Part shown: piece after piece, positions 40,401 through 45,182 of the stretch
Position numbering within the stretch: the stretch's first letter is position 1
How the letters are laid out: every line of letters begins with the position of its first letter
Assembly (NCBI GenBank): GCA_963669155.1
Contig: OZ022580.1
Span: 29,121,598-29,185,597, forward strand
DNA length: 64,000 nt
Reading direction: 5' to 3'
From: Arbacia lixula
Lineage: Eukaryota; Echinodermata; Echinoidea; Arbacioida; Arbaciidae
Notes under the pieces: generated by a model
Told to the model about the DNA's origin: nothing
Seen by the model: the letters and a program-made list of their open reading frames with translations, nothing else
Database searches by the model: none
Program-made: the position numbers and the translations under genes

Positions 40401-43400
40401 CCAGGAGTAATTGATGCAAATACATATATATTTTTTAATGTCTAAACTAGCGTGGGTACGAAAACCAAACTTGTGTGTACTGGAACGAGACCGTCTCTGA
40501 TTGGTCAACTCGTGGCTGCAACCTTGTGTCGTATGACGTCACTACCACCATAGACAGCTATGGCAACGAGACCACGACAGAAACATATGTCTGCGCCTGT
40601 GATCATCTGACGAACTTCGCCATTCTTATGGTAAAAATGTATATTTCAAAGAAGGTGTATTCGATGAATTCTACCAGAATGCAATTGTCGGTGTGTTTTT
40701 TAATTTAAGAACTAGCAATACTCTGTGACAGAGATAAGTATTCATTCACACTTTCACAATATTATTATCATTAGTCATGTATGACGTTTAATGTTAGAAA
40801 GAAATTAAAGTGGGTTTTGTTGTACAAGAATGGATTTATTATAAATAATGGAAGATTTCAAGTGTGTGGATTGCCATATTTTCGAAGGAACACTTGTTTA
40901 TAATAGACTAATGTTCTTTAAATTTATTAGTGTTATCACAACTACGCTTATCACAAATCCATCAAACATACACGTCGCTCCAATCGCTGGGTGCTGGTTT
41001 TTAACAATGTACATCAGTGAAAGCATGAACACACCTACGATGTATCTACCGTAGCTGTTTCTACAATAATCCATAGCAAATTAACTATTAATGACTCCTC
41101 TGTGCTGTCACTCTGATTTTCAAAATACATTTTGACCAATATTTTTTTTTTTAATTTTGGGCCTATGGTTGCTTGAAATGACACCTTAATTATAATTTAT
41201 CGTCAACCTCTATTCCTCTTCGTTCTGACCAAAGGATATTCATGCCTCCCCAAGTGACGAAGCTTACAATATTTTGAGCTACATTGGCTGCTCCATCTCT
41301 ATGATCTGCCTCGTCGTTACCTTGGCAACATATCTGTGGAACAGGTGAGTGCTGGACAACGACATGAGCCATGAAAGAGGTGTTAAACAGCTGGGTTAAA
41401 AATTCACCATGCCTGTGTAATAGGTTATGAAAGAAAAGGTATTTATTTCAATTCAATGGGGGCTGAAATGTATGTACAATGTCATTAAGGACCGAGGATG
41501 TAAAGGGGAAATATATATGATTATATATATGTATACATATGCATATATATATATATATATATATATACATAAAGAGAGGGAGAGTGTGTGTGTGTGTGTG
41601 TGTGAGAGAGATATAGAGAGAGGGAGAGAGAGAGAGAGAGAGAGAGAAAGTACTGAACAACATACACGTAGCGAGTATGCATTGGGAAAAGAGCATCAAT
41701 CCATATCATAGTACTAACCAAAATTTACAAGAGGATATTTATTTACGAGAAGTATTTAATGCTAAATACGTTACTCATTGCGGATAAATGGCTGCTGATA
41801 ATTGAGCTGAGCTGTCAGTCCGGAGGGCCTCACATCCCTCTTATGATCAGGGATTCTTTCAGATATCGGTTGGACAGTTTCACCGATGTATGAACGGTCA
41901 CACTCTTTGCAAGGGATGTTGTACACGATTCTGTCCCGTCTGTGTTGAGAGATAGGATCTTTGGGCCGTGTTAGTTGTTGTCAGAAGGTGGTATCTGATC
42001 GGAAAACCGTACGGATGCCATGGCTTTCCAGGCGGCGCCTGAGTTGTGGGGACACTCCATCAACGTAAGGCAAGACTACGAAAGACTTGTATTCCTTCTG
42101 ATCCTTTGGTTCTAACGCTTTCTTCTTGGTGTGATGTATGACGTGGGTAACTGTTGAGACTCAGGGCATTGCGGACACGGGTCCGCCCTTTGCTTAACTG
42201 TTGTGGGTTTGTCAAGAGGCGTGAGGCTCTGTCAAAAAGACACTTCACCAGCCCTCTCTTCACCGATGTGGGGTGGTGAGAGTCGAACGCAATGTACTGG
42301 TCTGTATGGGTAGGCTTCCTGTAGACTGAGGTGGAGAGCCTGTAGTTCTCGTGCCTGTGCCTGAGAAGTATTTATATACGAAAATATTTTCTTAAGTAAC
42401 AGCTTGGACCATATCACCTACAGGAAACTGCGAAGTCGACAGACGCATCAGATCTTCATGTGTCTGTGCGCCACTCTGCTCGGCCTCTACACCACGTTCA
42501 TCCTCATGCTCGCCCTCGACACCAATCGAAACAGACAGGAGGTTGCATCGGGTGCGTGCGGCTTCCTGGCTAGCCTCGTTCACTACTTTGTCCTGTCGTC
42601 GATCGCGTGGATGGGAGTGGAAGGCTACAACACCTACCTGGTCATCGTCCGTGTCTTCAACAGCTACATTGAGAACTTCATGATCAAGGCTGGCTTAGCT
42701 GCTTGGGGTAAGCGAGGGGTTTTCCGACAACTGTCTGTATTGGTTGCAGGGAATACGATGAGCGACATATCAAATCTATCAAATATATTATCTTTTTTTA
42801 TTTTCATAAAGCGGCAATAGAATCGAAATGCGCTGGAGACATATCAAGAAAGAGGAGCACAACGGTTGTTATTACGTAATCAGAACAACATTTCATAAAC
42901 TGAGACAATGATGTTAATCCCCAAGCCGTGGATGCAACACGCTATATCGGAGTCATCCACGATGAAGTTTGAACCATATATCCTCCTTCCCTCTTATGCA
43001 GTATGAGTGCAGTTCCATTTGTCATTTACTCCCCTTTCTCATTCAGGTGGTCCAGCCTTAGTTGTGATTCTGACAGGGGCCATCGCCAACATAAACTATG
43101 CCGAAGATGACATGTAAGTAATGCAAATTTCCCAATTCTTCTTTTCTATCTTTACTGCATGCGATGTAAGATATGATTGCTAAATCAGCAATATAAAGAC
43201 TAAAAGTATTTTCAGTTGTAGTTATACATAGACGACTCCATCCCACTGTGAATTTCCATTTGAGAACTTGTATCATTACAATTCGTGCAATTTTGTTTTT
43301 CCATTCATTTCACGATGAAGAACAATTACGTTTATGTTATTCTGTTTTAATTTCACAACTCAAAAGAAAATATAGCCACAAATGTGACGAATTGAACATA

Positions 43401-45182
43401 ATGTATTTTTGGTGAGATTCGGAAGGCAGCGATGTTAGTTCAAAACATTTCTATAGCAGAAATCATCTTCATGATGAAGAATATACTTAACAAGACATAT
43501 CAGTTCCCGTACTTGCGTACATTTCATTCATAATTATCTGGACCCTGTTGCATATATATTTAAAAATGTTGTAAGTCACCATTATAGGCAACTACCACAG
43601 TAACACCGAAATGAGCTCTGATCTGATAACCATGATGTCATCCTATGAATGAATATCATCTTGTTTTTCATTCACGAGCCGGTAGCTCCACATTCTTCGG
43701 GCCTCCTGCTTATGAAATGTGTAATTATTTGTCATGTTTTATTTTAGTATGTTATGTTTATCGAAAGACCCAGTTTCTAGTATTTTATTCTGAGGTCATA
43801 AAATTGTGAGAGGAACGCCAAATACGTTATGACGATAACATCATACAATATGAACATGATAACCCTGGTTTGGACTTGATTTTTAAAGTGTTGAAACTTT
43901 TCAACACCGCAACATCACTGTTGCTGCTCCATCAAAAATAACGGTCGTGACTGGCTGAATACCTGGCCAGTAAATCGTGATATCCTTTGATCATCCTGAA
44001 ATAAATTAATCTGATATGTCATTCATATCTGTGCAGCTGCTTCCTCCAGCTCTGGCCTCGCATCGGCGGCCTCCTGATCCCGATGGCCGTCATCCTTGTT
44101 GCCAACGTCATCATCTTCATCCTCGTCGTTCGCCAACTCATCCTCTCCACCAAGGTCACTGGTAAGCTGAAGAAGGACGCGAAGGACGAGAGACGTGACA
44201 CGGTCGAGCGCATCCAGAATGCCGTGACCATCCTGGTGCTCCTTGGTCTGACTTGGATTGCAGGATACCTTCTCCTGATTGAAGCCTTAAGTCAAGTAAG
44301 TAGACCAAGTATGGATCCATGATATGTAGCAGTGAAATAGGCAAACCCTGGGTATCGACTTGATTACCAATGTGCCTTTATGAGACCCTGAGTTAAGCGC
44401 GAGGGATATTTGTGTTGTTTTCTGTAACAAATCTTTAGAAACAAGGTTGTGGACAATCTGATGTCAAACAATGAAATAAAATATTCATGGAAATGTAGCT
44501 CAGAGCATGATGTATTGCCACGAGAAAGGTTGAATTATGTTAGGCTTACCATTTTACAGTCCACATTGGATTGACAATAGAGATACACTGCAATAAAACA
44601 CACGACCGGACCTCTCACACTTCACTAAAATTATATATGTTTTTTTTTACCATTTTTGTAATTATATGAAGCATGTGTAAAAACCATATCGCAAATATGA
44701 AATTAGGGAAGGGTTTGGAGAACTTGCAATAGGAGTATGTAGACAAATGTGTGCAAAGCGTGGGAGGTTATGGCGAAGAGTTTATGATACCATTCTCCTT
44801 GCAGGTGGCGCAGGCGATCTTCATCATCTTCAACTCCTTCCAAGGGCTGATCATATTCCTGCTGTACTGCGTGCGGAAGCCAGTCATCCGCAAGCAGTGG
44901 GGACTGACCTGCTCTTTCTGTGGCGATGAGGAGGAGTTGTCCCGCTCGGGGACTGTCCGCACTGCCTCCTCCTCCACCTCCTCCCAGGGGACTTCCTGGG
45001 CTTCAAGCACCTGGGTCTCCAGCGTCTGGGCCACGGTCAAGCGGAAGTACAGCATCACGGGGGAGAGCACGTCAGGATTGACCAGCTCGGATACCTTGGG
45101 AGACTACTCGACACAGAGCAAGGGCAATGACAGCATCATGGGGATTAGCATCGCAGAACAGGAAGGGGACACTGGGGTGTAG
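4486..45182 (+). CDS. Composite adhesion GPCR with LRP-type propellers, EGF array, Ig, SEA, HRM-like, GAIN/GPS and 7TM (46 visible exons, 5' incomplete)
   Basis: Probable cell-surface receptor of the adhesion GPCR class. The 46 exons listed separately join in phase to about 2,517 codons. Approximate residues in the visible protein: propeller 1, 1-267; EGF, 268-302; propeller 2, 303-566; LDLa, 567-617; propeller 3, 618-875; EGF array, 876-1571; Ig, 1572-1658; SEA, 1659-1772; HRM-like, 1773-1852; GAIN with GPS, 1853-2152; 7TM and tail, 2153-2517. Single-gene status is inferred from uniform strand, matching phases at every junction, and no terminal exon or stop in between. SEA-HRM-GAIN-7TM resembles the membrane half of ADGRG6-like receptors, and the TM3-TM4 sequence ([11 protein letters not shown]) is of adhesion-GPCR type. 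The propeller and EGF part resembles LRP and fibropellin/Notch proteins. The signal peptide and true start lie upstream or are ambiguous (ATG at 4440). An alternative is two or more genes joined by my exon chaining; RNA evidence would decide. Confidence 0.82.
5091..5250 (+). CDS. Exon: propeller 1, blade 3
   Basis: Acceptor cacataccag after a C-rich/CA tract, donor gtgggc. Phase 1 in, phase 2 out. Reads [19 protein letters not shown] then [12 protein letters not shown], the LDLRB pattern PxGLAxD...xxFWLT. An internal ctctag at 5124-5129 is a possible alternative acceptor but would drop the conserved PHGLALD. Confidence 0.85.
6100..6227 (+). CDS. Exon: propeller 1, blade 4
   Basis: Acceptor ttcttacag, donor gtaatg. 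Phase 2 in, phase 1 out. Reads [20 protein letters not shown] then [10 protein letters not shown] and SPSGIAFDF: an LDLRB blade in which the YWTD position is FITT. Same length (128 nt) as the blade-4 exon of propeller 3. Confidence 0.85.
6228..7857 (+). other. Intron without other recognised genes
   Basis: AT-rich intron of 1.6 kb between propeller-1 exons. Apart from the palindromic element at 7352-7497 and an inverted pair of segments near 6410-6430 and 6850-6870 (aactcgaatcaagttg / caacttgattcaagtt), nothing is recognised. Confidence 0.5.
7352..7497. mobile_element. Palindromic MITE-like element
   Basis: Terminal inverted repeats GGCCCATGTTGCATATA / TATATGCAACATGGCCC enclose a second inverted pair, CATCAATGGTAACTACCATGG / CCATGGTAGTTACCATTGATG. 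About 146 bp, no coding capacity. A possible half copy (ggaccctgttgcatatata) lies near 43540. Confidence 0.75.
7858..8124 (+). CDS. Exon: propeller 1, blades 5-6
   Basis: Acceptor tgtttgcag, donor gtttgt, phase 1-1, 89 codons. [15 protein letters not shown] is a textbook YWTD blade; [15 protein letters not shown] is the sixth. It completes a six-bladed propeller and is followed by an EGF exon, as in LRP-family proteins. Confidence 0.87.
8805..8909 (+). CDS. Exon: EGF cap of propeller 1
   Basis: Acceptor ttccctacag, donor gtaacc, phase 1-1, 35 codons. Six cysteines in EGF spacing ([11 protein letters not shown] ... [12 protein letters not shown]). It occupies the place of the EGF module that follows each propeller in LRP proteins. 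Most similar within the gene to the EGF exon at 30702. Confidence 0.87.
9209..9448 (+). CDS. Exon: propeller 2, blades 1-2
   Basis: Acceptor tttctgtacag, donor gtaaga, phase 1-1, 80 codons. Blade motifs are degenerate: [15 protein letters not shown] and [20 protein letters not shown]. Exon position and phase match the first exon of propellers 1 and 3. Confidence 0.83.
9974..10127 (+). CDS. Exon: propeller 2, blade 3
   Basis: Acceptor caattttgcag, donor gtgagt. Phase 1 in, phase 2 out. Weak blade: [13 protein letters not shown] and [13 protein letters not shown]. Assigned by its place in the exon cassette and by splice phases rather than by the YWTD motif, which is absent. Confidence 0.75.
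10960..11102 (+). CDS. Exon: propeller 2, blade 4
   Basis: Acceptor accccacag, donor gtaagc. Phase 2 in, phase 1 out. Reads [20 protein letters not shown] and [11 protein letters not shown]. The YWTD position is YIAS. Assigned by cassette position and the phase pattern. Confidence 0.76.
11374..11675 (+). mobile_element. tRNA-derived SINE with L2-like tail
   Basis: Head resembles a tRNA: A-box-like tggtatagtagtgagagc and B-box-like gggttctagcc. The tail contains aagcgctttgggtagtac and caaatgccgattcttataat before an ATT run, as in 3' ends of L2-clade LINEs. It sits just before the acceptor of the exon at 11693. Confidence 0.65.
11693..11947 (+). CDS. Exon: propeller 2, blades 5-6
   Basis: Acceptor gatccacag, donor gtacaa, phase 1-1, 85 codons. 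[19 protein letters not shown] and [15 protein letters not shown]. The second motif aligns with [15 protein letters not shown] of the equivalent exon in propeller 3, which shows that the cassettes are homologous. Confidence 0.83.
12481..12633 (+). CDS. Exon: LDL-receptor class A cap of propeller 2
   Basis: Acceptor accatgacag, donor gtttgt, phase 1-1. Six cysteines with the LDLa pattern [14 protein letters not shown] ... [17 protein letters not shown], including the acidic calcium cage. It takes the place an EGF module holds after propellers 1 and 3. It could bind basic ligands, as LDLa modules do in LRP proteins (inference). Confidence 0.9.
12980..13204 (+). CDS. Exon: propeller 3, blades 1-2
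   Basis: Acceptor cgttatttcag, donor gtaagt, phase 1-1, 75 codons. [15 protein letters not shown] and [20 protein letters not shown]: a canonical LDLRB blade, better conserved than in propeller 2. Confidence 0.88.
13266..13456. mobile_element. TIR element (MITE-like), 191 bp
   Basis: Perfect 18-bp terminal inverted repeats AAAGGGTTACTAAATTAT. No coding capacity. No clear target-site duplication seen. Lies 60 bp after the donor of the exon ending 13204. Confidence 0.75.
14020..14220 (+). mobile_element. Possible LINE 3' end remnant
   Basis: A T- and C-rich stretch followed by ggaaaaataaatgtatctgaaccttgaatc resembles 3' UTR ends of CR1/Jockey-like LINEs such as the one near 54970. No coding sequence left. 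Low confidence. Confidence 0.3.
14322..14470. mobile_element. Palindromic MITE-like element with internal minirepeats
   Basis: TIRs TACCCTTATGGAACA / TGTTCCATAAGGGTA. Inside, variants of gtgttcacagtgttgtcac and gtggcaacta recur three times in both orientations, so most of the 149 bp can fold back. Confidence 0.72.
14582..14741 (+). CDS. Exon: propeller 3, blade 3
   Basis: Acceptor ttcgttaccag, donor gtttgc. Phase 1 in, phase 2 out, 160 nt, the same size as its counterpart at 5091. [18 protein letters not shown] then [16 protein letters not shown]: canonical YWTD blade. Confidence 0.88.
15688..15815 (+). CDS. Exon: propeller 3, blade 4
   Basis: Acceptor ttttccgcag, donor gtaatt. Phase 2 in, phase 1 out, 128 nt. 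[20 protein letters not shown] then [12 protein letters not shown]: the strongest LDLRB blade in the gene, including the WPNGIT turn typical of LRP propellers. Confidence 0.9.
15868..16015 (+). repeat. Direct repeat, left copy, flanking a LINE fragment
   Basis: Begins atacaattcgatggcatatc, with gacaagagatttctgtattc and gatctaagttgtctgaa. A diverged copy (roughly 88% by eye) lies at 16776-16955 on the other side of the LINE fragment. Confidence 0.75.
16016..16775 (-). mobile_element. L2/CR1-like LINE fragment (3' end)
   Basis: The minus strand from 16796 down encodes the end of a reverse transcriptase ([19 protein letters not shown], then [26 protein letters not shown]). The 3' end near 16016 has the tail gcgcgttataaatgtgctcg followed by ATT repeats. 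Heavily 5' truncated and frameshifted. Confidence 0.8.
16776..16955 (+). repeat. Direct repeat, right copy, flanking a LINE fragment
   Basis: Begins gtataattcgatggcatatc, with gacaagagatttctgtattc and gatcttagttgtctgaa, then an extra aattattaatggcagc-like stretch before rejoining at aatgcgcgat. Confidence 0.75.
17403..17663 (+). CDS. Exon: propeller 3, blades 5-6
   Basis: Acceptor aaacgggacag, donor gtaagt, phase 1-1, 87 codons. [20 protein letters not shown] and [15 protein letters not shown]. Completes the third six-bladed propeller. Confidence 0.88.
18419..18516. repeat. TA microsatellite and adjacent hairpin
   Basis: Long interrupted TA tract, followed at 18526-18557 by ACAGGATTCTAC / GTAGAATCCTGT, a perfect 12-bp stem with a short loop. 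Confidence 0.85.
18645..18758 (+). CDS. Exon: EGF cap of propeller 3 (GC donor)
   Basis: Acceptor ttgccccaag, phase 1-1, 38 codons: [12 protein letters not shown], then [12 protein letters not shown]. Ends ACAG followed by gcatgtt, a GC donor. CSSYPC fits the O-glucose pattern CxSx(P/A)C, and CQNGATC fits O-fucose CxxxxTC. The next usable EGF exon is 3 kb away, beyond two dead exons. Confidence 0.85.
19981..20060 (+). pseudogene. Dead EGF exon (frameshifted, truncated)
   Basis: Follows a good acceptor (cctttcctctag) and starts like the array exons, but the first Cys codon is TGG, an extra base after GACCCTT shifts the frame into TGA, and the similarity stops near 20060 with no donor. A remnant of one array unit; splicing it in would end the protein. 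Confidence 0.8.
20591..20637 (+). pseudogene. Dead EGF exon (5' fragment)
   Basis: After acceptor ttttctctag the first 43 bases follow the array consensus (GATTGTAATCTTGC...TGTGAGAATG), then the sequence diverges and meets an in-frame TGA. No second half and no donor. Confidence 0.78.
21759..21872 (+). CDS. Exon: EGF array unit (GT donor)
   Basis: Acceptor ttttccctag, donor gtatgt, 114 nt, phase 1-1. [37 protein letters not shown]: six Cys, calcium-binding type, with the Asp-hydroxylation pattern Cx(D/N)x4(Y/F)xCxC. First intact member of the 10-exon near-identical array. Confidence 0.88.
22405..22518 (+). CDS. Exon: EGF array unit (GC donor)
   Basis: Acceptor ttttctctag, then 114 nt in phase 1-1, ending ACAG before gcatgttg. 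[15 protein letters not shown] and [10 protein letters not shown]. Differs from neighbouring units at a few codons only. Confidence 0.87.
22986..24150 (-). mobile_element. L2/CR1-like LINE, 5' truncated, with RT C-terminal half
   Basis: The minus strand reads the RT active-site region ([10 protein letters not shown] near 23955-23985), one in-frame stop just after it, then a 254-codon open frame (23142-23906) with [45 protein letters not shown] and [11 protein letters not shown]. The 3' end has gcgctatacaagaac and ATT repeats. Sits between two EGF array units. The open frame suggests a fairly young insertion. Confidence 0.9.
24341..24454 (+). CDS. Exon: EGF array unit (GT donor)
   Basis: Acceptor ttacctctag, donor gtatgt, 114 nt, phase 1-1. 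[37 protein letters not shown]. The Leu after the second Cys and NDY in place of NGY are shared only with the exon at 25607, which marks the two as a recent pair. Lies just right of an L2/CR1-like insertion. Confidence 0.88.
24911..25024 (+). CDS. Exon: EGF array unit (GC donor)
   Basis: Acceptor ttttctctag, 114 nt, phase 1-1, ends ACAG before gcatgtta. [37 protein letters not shown]. The most diverged of the ten in its first loop. Confidence 0.87.
25607..25720 (+). CDS. Exon: EGF array unit (GT donor)
   Basis: Acceptor ttacctctag, donor gtatgt, 114 nt, phase 1-1. [25 protein letters not shown]. Near-copy of the exon at 24341. The flanking introns are also near-copies, including a C-tract at about 25519 matching one at about 24257. 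Confidence 0.88.
26110..26223 (+). CDS. Exon: EGF array unit (GC donor)
   Basis: Acceptor ttgtcactag, 114 nt, phase 1-1, ends ACAG before gcatgttg. [25 protein letters not shown]. Met replaces the Thr/Ser of the O-GlcNAc-type pattern CxxG(Y/F)(T/S)Gxx(x)C seen in the other units. Confidence 0.87.
26626..26687 (+). pseudogene. Dead EGF exon (3' half only)
   Basis: Only the second half of an array exon remains (GAAGTGAATGGCTATAC to ACCACAG, then gcatgttg). The preceding intron end with its acceptor and the first half of the exon are missing: the text jumps from aataatttgc of the intron to cgaagtg of the exon. An internal deletion of one unit. Confidence 0.83.
27253..27366 (+). CDS. Exon: EGF array unit (GT donor)
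   Basis: Acceptor ttttctctag, donor gtatgt, 114 nt, phase 1-1. [37 protein letters not shown]. Private changes (Ala for Thr after the third Cys, Ile in CTC) distinguish it. Confidence 0.88.
27771..27884 (+). CDS. Exon: EGF array unit (GC donor)
   Basis: Acceptor cctatttag, 114 nt, phase 1-1, ends ACAG before gcatgttg. [21 protein letters not shown] gives an O-glucose-type site (CxSx(P/A)C) that most array units lack. Confidence 0.87.
28151..28264 (+). CDS. Exon: EGF array unit (GC donor)
   Basis: Acceptor tttcctctag, 114 nt, phase 1-1, ends ACAG before gcatgttg. [37 protein letters not shown]. Confidence 0.87.
28756..28869 (+). CDS. Exon: EGF array unit (GC donor)
   Basis: Acceptor ttttctctag, 114 nt, phase 1-1, ends ACAG before gcatgttg. 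[27 protein letters not shown]. Last of the near-identical block; the following exons are diverged EGFs. Confidence 0.87.
29312..29422 (+). CDS. Exon: diverged EGF (GC donor)
   Basis: Acceptor ctcttcccaag, 111 nt, phase 1-1, ends GCAG before gcatgtta. [34 protein letters not shown]. Carries O-glucose and O-fucose type patterns. The acceptor could be read three bases later, but then the phase would still be 1 with one residue fewer. Confidence 0.82.
29723..29836 (+). CDS. Exon: diverged EGF
   Basis: Acceptor cttgccactag, donor gtatgt, 114 nt, phase 1-1. [37 protein letters not shown]: a calcium-binding EGF with an O-glucose-type site. Confidence 0.86.
30408..30521 (+). CDS. Exon: diverged EGF
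   Basis: Acceptor gtttccatag, donor gtatgt, 114 nt, phase 1-1. [49 protein letters not shown] does not place Asp/Asn at a different spacing: Asn is directly after Cys and Asp is in the hydroxylation position. Confidence 0.86.
30702..30806 (+). CDS. Exon: short EGF
   Basis: Acceptor gtctgtcacag, donor gtaata, 105 nt, phase 1-1. [15 protein letters not shown] ... [12 protein letters not shown]. Not a calcium-binding type; resembles the propeller-1 cap EGF at 8805. Confidence 0.86.
30952..31290. mobile_element. Long-TIR fold-back MITE, copy A
   Basis: Arms of about 140 bp: ggcatatactgtactgggaa ... cttctaaaatagacaatac inverted around a short centre near 31110. The right end runs into CA/TA microsatellites and a second short gacctttaaacac. 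Same family as 52589-52942. Confidence 0.9.
31290..31442. repeat. CA and TA microsatellites, duplicated block
   Basis: Two successive (CA)n(TA)n blocks separated by atgaccttta, which is the end of the neighbouring MITE; slippage or duplication has copied the junction. Confidence 0.85.
31455..31970 (-). mobile_element. RTE-like LINE 3' fragment
   Basis: The minus strand encodes the end of a reverse transcriptase: [71 protein letters not shown]. Open for about 160 codons to a stop near 31474. Sits in the intron before the double-EGF exon. Confidence 0.85.
32007..32264 (+). CDS. Exon: two EGF-like modules
   Basis: Acceptor ctttatttcag, donor gtaagt, 258 nt, phase 1-1. The first module reads [16 protein letters not shown] to [11 protein letters not shown]; the second ([18 protein letters not shown] to [14 protein letters not shown]) is of the EGF_3 type often seen in extracellular matrix receptors. 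Lies directly after an RTE-like fragment in the upstream intron. Confidence 0.86.
32753..32884 (+). CDS. Exon: last EGF module
   Basis: Acceptor caaatgcag, donor gtaagt, 132 nt, phase 1-1. [17 protein letters not shown], then [12 protein letters not shown]. Ends with a short linker (NVKKDPI) into the Ig exon. Confidence 0.85.
32885..34074 (+). other. Intron, nothing recognised
   Basis: AT-rich 1.2 kb intron between the last EGF and the Ig exon. No repeat family or second gene recognised. Confidence 0.5.
34075..34335 (+). CDS. Exon: Ig-like domain
   Basis: Acceptor tccacactag, donor gtacat, 261 nt, phase 1-1. VELKCGF ... [12 protein letters not shown] ... [11 protein letters not shown] has the Ig core of Cys in strand B, Trp in strand C and YxC in strand F. 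One complete domain in a single exon. Confidence 0.87.
34503..34621 (+). CDS. Exon: SEA domain, first part
   Basis: Acceptor ccttgcccag, donor gtaagt. Phase 1 in, phase 0 out. [20 protein letters not shown] and [16 protein letters not shown]-like start, with a beta strand followed by a helix holding a conserved Tyr and hydrophobic spacing. Confidence 0.8.
35306..35528 (+). CDS. Exon: SEA domain, second part, with GSVIA motif
   Basis: Acceptor ttgtaatctag, donor gtgagt. Phase 0 in, phase 1 out. [20 protein letters not shown] matches the central SEA strands; G-SVIA corresponds to the autoproteolysis site (GSVVV) of mucin and GPCR SEA domains. The helix [14 protein letters not shown] follows. 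Confidence 0.82.
35962..36078 (+). CDS. Exon: hormone-receptor-motif-like module, first half
   Basis: Acceptor ttttcgtttag, donor gttaga, phase 1-1. [19 protein letters not shown] and [13 protein letters not shown]: two of four cysteines of an HRM-like module, as found before GAIN in many adhesion GPCRs. Confidence 0.82.
36545..36666 (+). CDS. Exon: HRM-like module, second half, into GAIN
   Basis: Acceptor ctccccaaag, donor gtgttg. Phase 1 in, phase 0 out. [20 protein letters not shown] then [16 protein letters not shown]: the two remaining cysteines with the conserved Arg-x-x-Cys and Trp, then the first GAIN helix. Confidence 0.82.
37196..37342 (+). CDS. Exon: GAIN subdomain A
   Basis: Acceptor gccattcccag, donor gtacga, phase 0-0, 49 codons. 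Helical, Thr/Ile-rich ([30 protein letters not shown]), as in GAIN-A helices. Confidence 0.82.
37699..37884 (+). CDS. Exon: GAIN subdomain A, continued
   Basis: Acceptor gtgtatgtag, donor gtagcg, phase 0-0, 62 codons. [20 protein letters not shown], acidic stretch EAEEEDNS-like ([11 protein letters not shown]), then [13 protein letters not shown], the run into GAIN-B. Confidence 0.84.
37885..38758 (+). other. Intron within the GAIN region
   Basis: 0.87 kb, AT-rich. Contains two near repeats of atttcaataaaa(a)tg around 38468 and 38521 but no recognised element or gene. Confidence 0.45.
38759..38905 (+). CDS. Exon: GAIN subdomain A/B boundary
   Basis: Acceptor attaccaaag, donor gtgcgc, phase 0-0, 49 codons. 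[20 protein letters not shown], ending STLIAQ. A second AG six bases into the exon (ttcag) is an alternative acceptor that would lose two residues without changing the frame. Confidence 0.78.
39416..39655 (+). CDS. Exon: GAIN subdomain B
   Basis: Acceptor atgattgtag, donor gtaatc, phase 0-0, 80 codons. [38 protein letters not shown]: the GAIN-B strands leading to the GPS. The inverted copy at 63701-63940 is the same length. Confidence 0.9.
40451..40630 (+). CDS. Exon: GPS motif
   Basis: Acceptor tctaaactag, donor gtaaaa, phase 0-0, 60 codons. [17 protein letters not shown], then [14 protein letters not shown]: all four GPS cysteines, both tryptophans and the HL/T cleavage triad are present. 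The tethered-agonist sequence begins TNFAILM and continues in the next exon. Confidence 0.95.
41235..41344 (+). CDS. Exon: Stachel end and TM1
   Basis: Acceptor tctgaccaaag, donor gtgagt. Phase 0 in, phase 2 out. [18 protein letters not shown], then a hydrophobic TM1 ([15 protein letters not shown]). The protein sequence is identical in the inverted copy. Confidence 0.92.
41540..41650. repeat. TA, GT and GA microsatellites
   Basis: Successive TA, GT and GA tracts in the TM1-TM2 intron of copy 1, beside the Penelope-like fragment. Copy 2 lacks them. Confidence 0.9.
41770..42390 (-). mobile_element. Penelope-like element fragment with GIY-YIG endonuclease
   Basis: The minus strand reads [20 protein letters not shown], then [20 protein letters not shown] (RT end of Penelope-like elements), and after frameshifts [20 protein letters not shown], then [15 protein letters not shown] (GIY-YIG-type domain). 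Frames change several times, so it is inactive. Copy 2 lacks this segment: its TM1-TM2 intron is 441 bp versus 1,079 bp. Confidence 0.85.
42424..42707 (+). CDS. Exon: TM2 and TM3
   Basis: Acceptor atcacctacag, donor gtaagc. Phase 2 in, phase 1 out. [20 protein letters not shown] is TM2. [20 protein letters not shown] is TM3 with the adhesion-GPCR signature WMGxE. The ECL1 Cys (SGACGF) for the TM3 disulphide is present. Confidence 0.94.
43047..43113 (+). CDS. Exon: TM4
   Basis: Acceptor ttctcattcag, donor gtaagt, 67 nt. Phase 1 in, phase 2 out. [20 protein letters not shown]: the WGxPAxVV start of TM4 in adhesion GPCRs. Confidence 0.93.
44037..44295 (+). CDS. Exon: ECL2, TM5 and TM6
   Basis: Acceptor tctgtgcag, donor gtaagt. 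Phase 2 in, phase 0 out. [35 protein letters not shown] (TM5), then a basic ICL3 ([12 protein letters not shown]) and [19 protein letters not shown] (TM6). CFLQLW carries the ECL2 Cys and Trp expected in this family. Confidence 0.95.
44805..45182 (+). CDS. Terminal exon: TM7 and cytoplasmic tail
   Basis: Acceptor ctccttgcag; TAG stop at 45180-45182. [20 protein letters not shown] is TM7 with the FNSxQGxxIFLLYC motif of adhesion GPCRs. The tail holds CSFCGDEEE (possible palmitoylation), a long Ser/Thr-rich stretch, and ends GDTGV, a class I PDZ-ligand pattern (T at -2, V at 0). Confidence 0.95.
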   Translation: MAQAIFIIFNSFQGLIIFLLYCVRKPVIRKQWGLTCSFCGDEEELSRSGTVRTASSSTSSQGTSWASSTWVSSVWATVKRKYSITGESTSGLTSSDTLGDYSTQSKGNDSIMGISIAEQEGDTGV

